From the NCBI GenBank assembly GCA_903907665.1, contig CAIVOW010000135.1:1-21866 (forward strand): a stretch of DNA of 21,866 nucleotides, written 5' to 3'. Each line of letters opens with the position of its first letter. Position 1 is the stretch's first letter. Shown piece by piece: positions 16,416 to 21,866 of this stretch. Made by a program: the position numbers and the translations under genes. This DNA is from an uncultured Actinomycetes bacterium (GTDB lineage: Bacteria > Actinomycetota > Actinomycetes > Nanopelagicales > Nanopelagicaceae). The notes beneath the pieces are model-generated. The model was not told where the DNA came from. It ran no database searches and saw only the letters and a program-made list of their open reading frames with translations.

Positions 16416-17297
16416 CTAATTCAACCAGTAGTCGTTTATGTACTTCTCGCCTTCATCGCAGAAAAAGGTGACAACAGTCGTAAGCCCAAGTTCTGCCTTG
16501 AGCTGTTTTGCGGCCAGCATATGAGCACCTGATGAAGGCCCGACGAAAATACCGTGCTCTCTAGCTAGTCTGCGCGTTTCGGCGACTGCATCATCAGAAT
16601 GTATATGAATGAAACCGTCAATCTCTTTGCTATGCCGTTCAATAATCCCTGGAATAAAGCCATCTGATATTCCTTCAATCAAATGCTTTGCAACTTCACC
16701 GCAAGCGATTGTGCATGATTCTGAAGGTTCGAGGGCATAACTCAAACAGGCGGGATTTACTTCTTTGAATGCGCTACCGACGCCAATCAACGTTCCGCCG
16801 GTACCTACTCCCCCGACAACCAAATCTGGTTTAGATGAGAGGCCGCGCAGGATTTCTTGTCCGAGCCAATCGTGATTTTCAATAACATTCCATTCGTTAT
16901 CAAATTGTTGGGGAGCAAAGTATCCAGGTTCATCAGCTAGTCGACGTACTTCGGCAAGTGCGCTATTAACATGAAAATCCCCAAGTGTTCGCACTTCGGC
17001 TCCAAACGCTTTTGATATTGCTATGCGTTCTTGGCTCAAACCTTCTGGAGTTATGACCAACATTTTGTAACCCTTGACTGCAGCGACCATACTCATTGCA
17101 TTACCAGTATTGCCACTACTTGCTTCAACAATGATGTCTCCGGGTTTTAAGATCCCTTCTAATTCAGCACGCTCAATCATGTATTTAGCGATGCGAGCTT
17201 TAATAGATCCGGATGGATTGAGGTACTCCATTTTTACAAATATGCCTTCGATGTTTATTAGGGGTGTATTTCCAATCGCATCCAGGATTGTTTTCAT
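16416..17297 (-). CDS. Cysteine-synthase-like PLP enzyme
   Basis: The 293-residue product is a fold-type II PLP enzyme of the cysteine synthase / cystathionine beta-synthase family. The Schiff-base lysine is K33 in NPSGSIKAR, the substrate loop is SSGNTG (60-65), the phosphate-binding loop is GTGGT (165-169) and the C-terminal serine motif is GPSSGA. CysK and CysM usually have GSVKDR after the lysine and TSGNTG; here D is replaced by A and T by S. It is slightly shorter than CysK (about 305). It could be an O-acetylserine or O-phosphoserine sulfhydrylase or a related beta-replacing enzyme. It is divergent from the FAD oxidoreductase and has an extended -10 six bases before its ATG. Confidence 0.85.
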   Translation of the reverse strand: MKTILDAIGNTPLINIEGIFVKMEYLNPSGSIKARIAKYMIERAELEGILKPGDIIVEASSGNTGNAMSMVAAVKGYKMLVITPEGLSQERIAISKAFGAEVRTLGDFHVNSALAEVRRLADEPGYFAPQQFDNEWNVIENHDWLGQEILRGLSSKPDLVVGGVGTGGTLIGVGSAFKEVNPACLSYALEPSESCTIACGEVAKHLIEGISDGFIPGIIERHSKEIDGFIHIHSDDAVAETRRLAREHGIFVGPSSGAHMLAAKQLKAELGLTTVVTFFCDEGEKYINDYWLN

Positions 17298-17303
17298 GCC
17301 TTG

Positions 17304-17312
17304 ACGCTATCA
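17304..17312 (-). promoter_or_regulatory. Candidate extended -10 promoter of the cysteine-synthase-like gene
   Basis: The minus strand reads TGATAGCGT, an extended -10 of the form TGn-TAnnnT, six bases before the ATG at 17297. The spacing equals that at thrS and pabB and implies a leaderless transcript. Confidence 0.4.
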
Positions 17313-17330
17313 ACTGAGTCAATAGGTGGC

Positions 17331-17336
17331 TATACT
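17331..17336 (+). promoter_or_regulatory. Candidate -10 element (TATACT) for the FAD oxidoreductase gene
   Basis: TATACT is one base from consensus. Transcription from here would start near 17343 and give a leader of about 115 bases containing the structured element at 17375-17452. TTGACG at 17301 is too far (24 bases) to be its -35. Confidence 0.4.
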
Positions 17337-17374
17337 CAAGCCACTGCAACGAACAACAGATAGTTAACAGACTT

Positions 17375-17452
17375 CTGCGCTGTGGGGTAGGAATCCGGAG
17401 GACCCGGGCCAACTTAGAGAGAAGTAAAGGGGTGATTCCGGCGCAGGCCGGA
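17375..17452 (+). promoter_or_regulatory. Candidate structured leader RNA (riboswitch-like) of the FAD oxidoreductase gene
   Basis: Nested complementary segments form one long interrupted stem: CTGCGC 17375-17380 with GCGCAG 17441-17446, GGAATC 17390-17395 with GATTCC 17434-17439, ACCC 17402-17405 with GGGT 17430-17433, and ACTT 17412-17415 with AAGT 17422-17425 closing an AGAGAG loop. The 5' side has purine-rich bulges of 9, 6 and 6 bases. A competing hairpin TCCGGC-GCAG-GCCGGA (17437-17452) shares bases with the two outer helices and takes in the GGA that is the only Shine-Dalgarno-like triplet before the ATG at 17460. This is an aptamer-plus-sequestering-hairpin layout. I match it to no riboswitch class that I know; a REP-like palindrome is the alternative. 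Confidence 0.45.
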
Positions 17453-17459
17453 TGACGCG

Positions 17460-18872
17460 ATGGCTAACATCGACCCTTATATATTGCGACATCTTTCAAA
17501 CATGCAGCCAGATTTATATTGGCTCGATTCAGATCCGTTAGAACCTCAACCGCATTCCCTGTTAATCGGTGATGTCACAACTGATTTATGCGTCGTGGGC
17601 GCTGGTTACACAGGACTATGGACTGCCTTGTTAGCCAAACAAAGAGAGCCCGAACGCGAAGTAATCATTATTGAGAAAAGCTGGACGGGAGCAGGAGCTT
17701 CTGGCCGTAACGGCGGATTTTGTAATAACTCTCTTACTCATGGCTTCGTCAACGGGTACGCGCGATTTGCAGATGAGATGGCGACTATCGAACGTCTTGG
17801 GCGCGAAAACATGGATGCAATCGAGGCAACCATAAAAGAATTTGGAATTGAATGCGATTGGCGCCGAACAGGAGAACTTCGCGTCGCCGATGCGCAATGG
17901 CAAATGCCGTTGCTTGTAGAAGAAGCTCGCTTGCGTAATGAATATGGCGACCACGTTGAAGTTTTATCGAAGGAAGAAACTTTCGCTCGCGTTGCATCGC
18001 CCACCTACACCGGAGCGCTCTGGGATCCAGATGGAACTGCCCTTGTTGACCCGGCGCGTTTGGTCTGGGGACTTGAGCGAGCTTGCCTCAAGCTGGGTGT
18101 AAAAATCTTTGAAAATTCAGAAGTAACCTCCCTTGAACGAACGCGTGACGGAATGATTGTCCACGCACCGTATGGCAGCATCTATGCGCAAAAAGTTGCC
18201 CTTGCAACAAACGTATTTCCATCCTTAGTCCGAAAGGCCCGCAAGTTCGTTGTTCCTGTTTATGACTTTCAACTTGTGACTGAGCCACTTACTGCCGAGC
18301 AGCATGAAGCAATCGGTTGGAAGGGCCGGGAAGGTATTTCGGAATCGCGTAACCAGTTCCACTATTACCGAATGACTGCTGAGGGCGAAATTTTGTGGGG
18401 TGGTTACGATGCAATTTATAACTTCCGTGGCAAGGTTCGAGAAGAATACGAACGCTCGGCTGATACCTACGCACACTTAGCCGCAGATTTTCTTGAAACA
18501 TTTCCCCAACTCAAGGGCATTAAATTTACTCACGGATGGGGTGGAGCGATCGATACATGTTCTCGCTTCTCACCATTCTGGGGCATGGCGCATAAGGGCC
18601 GGGTCGCTTATGTTCTTGGCTTTACAGGTTTAGGAGTAGCTGCAACGCGCTTTGGCGCAGATGTCATGCTTGATCTTTTAGACGAAGTTGATTCTGAACG
18701 GACTCGACTAAAAATGGTTCGCAAAAAGCCAATTCCTTTCCCGCCAGAGCCCTTCCGATGGTTACTCATTCGGTTAACTCAATGGTCGATTAACAGAGCA
18801 GATCATCATGAAGGTAAGCGCAACTTGTGGCTAAAGCTTCTAGATTCAATCGGTTTAGGGTTCGATTCATAG
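17460..18872 (+). CDS. FAD-dependent oxidoreductase, DAO family
   Basis: The 470-residue product has the FAD-binding GxGxxG at 47-52 (VVGAGYTGL) followed by E72 for the ribose, and the DAO-family second motif GASGRNGGF (79-87). Near the end, GFTGLGVAATRFGADVMLDLL matches the family's C-terminal FAD contact (about 394-414). A conserved tail rich in arginine ends WLKLLDSIGLGFDS. Relatives include gamma-glutamylputrescine oxidase and other amine or amino acid oxidases; the substrate is not determined. The ATG at 17460 lies after a structured leader with no strong Shine-Dalgarno. The next gene starts directly after its stop, and an APC permease is encoded nearby, so an amine or amino acid is the likely substrate. 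Confidence 0.87.
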   Translation: MANIDPYILRHLSNMQPDLYWLDSDPLEPQPHSLLIGDVTTDLCVVGAGYTGLWTALLAKQREPEREVIIIEKSWTGAGASGRNGGFCNNSLTHGFVNGYARFADEMATIERLGRENMDAIEATIKEFGIECDWRRTGELRVADAQWQMPLLVEEARLRNEYGDHVEVLSKEETFARVASPTYTGALWDPDGTALVDPARLVWGLERACLKLGVKIFENSEVTSLERTRDGMIVHAPYGSIYAQKVALATNVFPSLVRKARKFVVPVYDFQLVTEPLTAEQHEAIGWKGREGISESRNQFHYYRMTAEGEILWGGYDAIYNFRGKVREEYERSADTYAHLAADFLETFPQLKGIKFTHGWGGAIDTCSRFSPFWGMAHKGRVAYVLGFTGLGVAATRFGADVMLDLLDEVDSERTRLKMVRKKPIPFPPEPFRWLLIRLTQWSINRADHHEGKRNLWLKLLDSIGLGFDS

Positions 18873-19547
18873 GTGAGCACGCTCCTTCTTCTTAAATTAA
18901 CCCTTGGTCCAATCATGGTTCTATTTGCACACTTTCTGCAGAAAAAATATGGGCACGGAATTGGCGGCAGATTGATAGGCCTACCAATTACAACTGGCCC
19001 ATTTATCTTGATTGTGTGTTTACAAGAAGGTCGAGCTTTTGGGGCACACGTTGCACATGGCGTATTGCTTGGGCAAATTGCACTGTCCATGTATTGCTGG
19101 GTCTATGCAATGGCATCTGCAAAATTCAATTGGTGGGTCTCACTTTCGATTGGAACAGCAACGTGCCTTGCCACCGGCTACGTGACGACTCAATACAAAA
19201 TTTCAACTCATGCAACAATCATTTTGCTTGCGGCTGTGTGGATAATTGCCATGAAGTTCTGGCCACCTGCTACGTCGTTACCGATGAAAGTTTCCTCGCC
19301 CCCTTGGGAATTGCCAGCCCGCATATTGGTAACACTTACAATTCTCTTTGGTCTTTCAACTCTTGCCCCACATTTAGGTGCAAGCATCTCGGGCGCCTTC
19401 TCGACCTATCCCGTGATTGCTTCAGTTATTAGCGCTTTCAATCATCGGAGATACGGACCCGCTGCGACGATGGCAACCCTACGGGGATTGATGCAGACGC
19501 TGCCTCTTACTATCGTTTTCATTGCCGTCTTGGCCTATACCCTCTAA
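18873..19547 (+). CDS. Uncharacterised membrane protein with internal duplication
   Basis: I do not recognise a characterised family. The 224-residue product is almost entirely hydrophobic, with about six or seven membrane segments. Two similar blocks are visible: GIGGRLIGLPITTGPFILI with a following G-FGA---GVLLG (about 29-67), and LGASISGAFSTYPVIASVI with GPAATMATLRGLM (about 168-207). Each has small residues, then [LF]P or YP, then a charged loop and a second helix. GlpM-like small membrane proteins carry a comparable block. The GTG start follows the stop of the FAD oxidoreductase with no gap, so the two are almost certainly co-translated, which suggests a transport or membrane role linked to the oxidoreductase substrate. 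Confidence 0.75.
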   Translation: MSTLLLLKLTLGPIMVLFAHFLQKKYGHGIGGRLIGLPITTGPFILIVCLQEGRAFGAHVAHGVLLGQIALSMYCWVYAMASAKFNWWVSLSIGTATCLATGYVTTQYKISTHATIILLAAVWIIAMKFWPPATSLPMKVSSPPWELPARILVTLTILFGLSTLAPHLGASISGAFSTYPVIASVISAFNHRRYGPAATMATLRGLMQTLPLTIVFIAVLAYTL

Positions 19548-19609
19548 TTCCCTTTAATACCCTTTAATCAAGAACATATGTCTGCGCAATAAAGTACCTT
19601 TCAACCACT

Positions 19610-20209
19610 ATGCATCGCCATCTCAGCACTGTCACTTTCGTCGTCGTAGATCTTGAAACGACGGGTGGTGCTCCTTACGGGGGAAGTGAAATCACAGAGT
19701 TTGGAGCAGTGAAAGTTCGTGGCGGTGAAGTTCTCAGTCAATTTTCTTCCTTTGTATCTCCCGATGGTCCAATACCTCAATTCATTACCGAGCTCACCGG
19801 GATCACCGATGAGATGGTTGCTGACGCACCTAAGATTGATAGCGTCTTACCGCAGTTTTTTGAATGGTGCGGGCCCGCAGTAGAAACCGTCTTGATCGCG
19901 CACAACGCTCCATTTGATATTAGCTTCCTGAAAGCTGCAGCCCTAAAGCTGGAATGTCAGTGGCCGGATTATCCGATTTTAGATACCGTGCGAATAGCCC
20001 GATGTGTTGTTACTAAAGACGAAGTGATTAATTACAAACTTTCCACCCTTGCTGAATTTTTTGAAACAGAGGTTCAGCCAACTCATAGAGCTTTGGATGA
20101 TGCTCAAACCACTGTTGAAATTTTTCATCGATTACTCGAGCGCTTAGGTAGCGCGACCCAAACTCTTGCTGAACTTAATTCACTCAAGCGGAGCAAGTCA
20201 GCGGGCTGA
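19610..20209 (+). CDS. DEDDh 3'-5' exonuclease (DnaQ-like), lacking GIY-YIG domain
   Basis: The 199-residue product is an RNase T / DNA polymerase III epsilon-type exonuclease. All catalytic residues are present: D14 and E16 in VVDLETTGG, D103 in LIAHNAPFDISFL, and H159 with D164 in THRALDD. The sequence is close to the N-terminal half of the actinobacterial protein of about 600 residues in which this exonuclease precedes a UvrC-like GIY-YIG nuclease domain, encoded beside trpD in mycobacteria. Here the frame ends at TAELNSLKRSKSAG-like sequence, just after the exonuclease core (LERLGSATQTLAEL), so the GIY-YIG half is absent. The last 85 bases overlap the convergent trpD-like gene. Confidence 0.9.
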   Translation: MHRHLSTVTFVVVDLETTGGAPYGGSEITEFGAVKVRGGEVLSQFSSFVSPDGPIPQFITELTGITDEMVADAPKIDSVLPQFFEWCGPAVETVLIAHNAPFDISFLKAAALKLECQWPDYPILDTVRIARCVVTKDEVINYKLSTLAEFFETEVQPTHRALDDAQTTVEIFHRLLERLGSATQTLAELNSLKRSKSAG

Positions 20210-21201
20210 ATGAGAGCAATCTCTTGCGAAAGTTGGGCCCATGATTCAAGCAAGGCCATGGCGGCGCCAGATTCAATTGCTTGTCTAGCCATCACCAAAC
20301 CATTTGCAAGCTGTTGCTCAATTGAAAGTCCAAAATCAGCTTTAAACGCAGCAATACCAGCGGCTGCATTAAGTGTCACTGCGTTCTTTGCCGCGCTCTC
20401 TTTGCCGCTCAAAATTTCGCGAGATTTTTTTGCGATCTGCGTGAGATCTAGACCCGCCAACTCGGAATAAGATGCTGATTCGATGCCTAAATTAGTTGGA
20501 TCAAATCTGTCGATACGAATTTCGCCATCAGCTACTTGATACACCGTGCTTGGGGTCGCTAATGACAATTGTGGCGATCCATCATCGCTGCGGAAAACAA
20601 ATCCTTCAGAACTGCGTCGAACCATCACATTAGCAATTAGTGATAGATGTTCTTCTTTTGCTACGCCCACAGAGAGCACTTTGGGTTTAGCGGGATTGGC
20701 TAAAGCCTCTAAGAGATCAAATATCGTAGGGACTGCTAGCTCTGCTCGAGCGAGCGCAGTGTGGCTAAGTACCGGATGAAATGTAGGCGCGTAGCAAAAA
20801 CCAATACCAATGCGGCGAACTATTTCGGCAACCCCGGCGCCATTGACATTGATATTGATACCAAGTGCTTCAAGAAGATCAGCTCCCCCATTGTTAGAAG
20901 CCAACGAGCGACTTGCGTGTGTCACAACACGAGCACCAGCCGCCGTTGTAACAATTGCAGCTAATGCTGAAATATTTAGGGAATGGGCTCCAATCAGACC
21001 GGTGCTCGCAAGATCGACGGCTCGATCTGGGATGCTGACGGGTGTGGCGTATTGATACATCTGTTCAAGGGCTGCGTTTAATTCCTCAGCCGCGTTCTGA
21101 CCGGTAAAGATATCGCCCGTAGTCCAGCTGATATCAGAAGGCGTTAGGTTTTCTTGCGATTCTAGGAGCTCTTGCCAGCGTTCTGGCCAAGAAAACTGCA
21201 T
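20125..21201 (-). CDS. trpD: TrpD-like anthranilate phosphoribosyltransferase homologue, active site degraded
   Basis: The 358-residue product from ATG 21201 (MQFSWPERWQELL) aligns along the whole TrpD / type III phosphoribosyltransferase fold: LNISALAAIVTTAAGARVV (75-93), GADLLEALGI (106-115), YAPTFHPVLSHTALARAEL (138-155) and FDLLEALANPAKP (161-173). The defining motifs are changed. The PRPP loop GTGGD is STGLI (66-70), KHGNR is THASR (94-98), and the metal-binding DE after the DG is replaced in SDDGSPQ (205-211). It may be inactive or have another role; YbiB/TrpD2-type proteins are an alternative. The last 25 residues or so extend beyond the usual end and are antisense to the exonuclease gene. 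It starts 16 bases after the receiver-like gene. Confidence 0.75.
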   Translation of the reverse strand: MQFSWPERWQELLESQENLTPSDISWTTGDIFTGQNAAEELNAALEQMYQYATPVSIPDRAVDLASTGLIGAHSLNISALAAIVTTAAGARVVTHASRSLASNNGGADLLEALGININVNGAGVAEIVRRIGIGFCYAPTFHPVLSHTALARAELAVPTIFDLLEALANPAKPKVLSVGVAKEEHLSLIANVMVRRSSEGFVFRSDDGSPQLSLATPSTVYQVADGEIRIDRFDPTNLGIESASYSELAGLDLTQIAKKSREILSGKESAAKNAVTLNAAAGIAAFKADFGLSIEQQLANGLVMARQAIESGAAMALLESWAQLSQEIALIQPADLLRLSELSSARVWVALPKRSSNR

Positions 21202-21217
21202 CGGTTTAGGTAATCTC

Positions 21218-21661
21218 TTAGCGAAGCAAAACAGTGCGAGCGCGCAAAAGGTTGGCGGCTTTACTTGCAAACGTGAAGGGATCAATGGGGTGCAATACGA
21301 CGTCATCAGCACGAGACCAAGTAGCAAGCCAAGAATCCTGTGCTCGCCCGGCAATGAGCAGGACTGGCGGGCAGTTAAAGACCTCATCCTTGAGCTCTCG
21401 CGAGAGGCCCATTCCACCTTCAGGATTTGCTTCACCGTCGAGAATGAAAAGATCTACATGTTTCTTCGAATCTACGTGCTGGCGAAGAGCGGGTCCTGTC
21501 GCTATTTCCATGATTTTATGAGCTGGCAAATCTGAAGCCACCTGTTGACCTAGCGCGGCAATAACCTGAGCTCGCACAGTCAGATCGTGACTATAAACCA
21601 CAATATGAAGGGGTTTCTGAAGAGGGTTATGAAGGGGCTTGTCTGACGTCGATTCGCTCAT
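21218..21661 (-). CDS. Receiver-like domain protein (atypical response regulator)
   Basis: The 147-residue product has the size and strand pattern of a single receiver domain: HIVVYSHDL (19-27), LFILDGEA with candidate phospho-acceptor D75, PPVLLIAGR (98-106) and VVLHPIDPFTF (121-131). The acidic pair at the first strand is reduced to one D26, the conserved Thr/Ser after strand 4 is alanine, and the lysine before Pro on strand 5 is histidine, so normal phosphorelay chemistry is doubtful. No output domain follows. The N-terminal tail contains three near-copies of a 12-base unit. The start has TAGACT eight bases upstream and the gene is co-oriented with the TrpD-like gene, 16 bases apart. Confidence 0.7.
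   Translation of the reverse strand: MSESTSDKPLHNPLQKPLHIVVYSHDLTVRAQVIAALGQQVASDLPAHKIMEIATGPALRQHVDSKKHVDLFILDGEANPEGGMGLSRELKDEVFNCPPVLLIAGRAQDSWLATWSRADDVVLHPIDPFTFASKAANLLRARTVLLR
21607..21642. repeat. Three imperfect 12-bp repeats inside the receiver-like gene
   Basis: Units starting GAAGGGG, GAAGAGG and GAAGGGG at 21607, 21619 and 21631 are spaced exactly 12 bases. On the coding (minus) strand they give the N-terminal tail PLHN-PLQK-PLH. They lie in the unstructured part before the receiver fold. Confidence 0.7.
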
Positions 21662-21866
21662 AATGGGAAAGTCTAGCCCTCAGACTCACCAAAACCGTCC
21701 CTTGTTTTACGCGTGACACGTCTCACCCACGCCAGCGGCTCGGCATGCTCTGGTCCCGGATACAGGAATAGAAAAAGCTAGCTGCGTTATCATTTCTAGG
21801 GAAATTATTATAAGCTGGCCAAAATGACTGGAATAAGTGCTGCTATCTAGTATTGATGAAGTCTGA
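21662..21866. promoter_or_regulatory. Upstream region of the receiver-like gene; -10 candidate at 21670-21675 (minus)
   Basis: On the minus strand TAGACT (21670-21675) lies eight bases before the ATG at 21661, a leaderless-type position. The remaining 190 bases hold no open frame that I can support. An ATG at 21856 (plus) begins a frame that leaves the window after three codons; in related genomes the cytochrome c oxidase subunit III gene stands here, but nothing in these few bases proves it. Confidence 0.4.

Noticed and set aside
16400..16432. Bidirectional terminator between the permease and the cysteine-synthase-like gene
   Set aside because: Only a weak GTTGA/TCAAC pairing is seen and there is no T run.
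17338..17380. Cobalamin riboswitch, because of a GCCACTG string in the oxidoreductase leader
   Set aside because: The string lies upstream of the folded element, and the other conserved cobalamin blocks are missing or in the wrong order.
19551..19570. Direct repeat CCCTTTAAT twice before the exonuclease gene
   Set aside because: Two short copies only; likely chance or slippage, with no evident function.
21853..21866. Start of a cytochrome c oxidase subunit III gene at the window's right edge
   Set aside because: Only three codons after the ATG at 21856 are visible; synteny alone is not enough to call it.

Overview
The window looks like the chromosome of a small-genome, moderately AT-rich actinobacterium. 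The gene order thrS, HIT phosphorylase, pgsA, acylated-PIM acyltransferase, pimA, (LemA-like), pdxS, pdxT, yebC, ruvC, ruvA, ruvB is the classical actinobacterial order, and phosphatidylinositol mannoside genes are a hallmark of the phylum. Base composition near the middle of the range, tight packing and leaderless-looking promoters fit freshwater acI-type lineages (Nanopelagicales). That placement is inference; no marker gene was searched.

Left part (1-13705, almost all minus strand): a folate module (pabB, pabC) is followed by thrS and a HIT-family Ap4A phosphorylase. A second run then starts at pgsA and continues through patA, pimA, a LemA-like membrane protein, a DUF3048 lipoprotein, pdxS, pdxT, yebC, ruvC, ruvA and ruvB, which leaves the window after about 351 codons. 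Most junctions are overlaps of a few bases or gaps under 35 bases. The exception is a 117-base gap before pdxS that holds a 9-bp tandem repeat. Between the two runs, on the plus strand, lies a small gene for a shrunken elongation factor G-like G domain that has lost its GTPase motifs.

Middle part (13706-14893, plus strand): tRNA-Gly(GCC), tRNA-Cys(GCA), a stand-alone cupin related to the phosphomannose isomerase domain of ManC, tRNA-Val(GAC), and a short orphan C-terminal fragment of a DUF1566-like protein.

Right part (14894-19547): an APC-family amino acid permease, a divergently oriented cysteine-synthase-like PLP enzyme, a DAO-type FAD oxidoreductase preceded by a strongly structured leader, and a small uncharacterised membrane protein with internal duplication. 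Together they look like an uptake and oxidation cluster for an amine or amino acid, but the substrate cannot be read from the sequence.

Right end (19610-21866): a DEDDh exonuclease, a TrpD-like protein and a receiver-like protein. The order exonuclease, trpD matches the locus next to the cytochrome bc-aa3 genes in other actinobacteria. Here the exonuclease lacks the usual C-terminal GIY-YIG half, and the TrpD-like protein has lost the residues that define anthranilate phosphoribosyltransferase. These divergent proteins, the pseudo-GTPase, the structured leader and the repeat are the items most worth pursuing.
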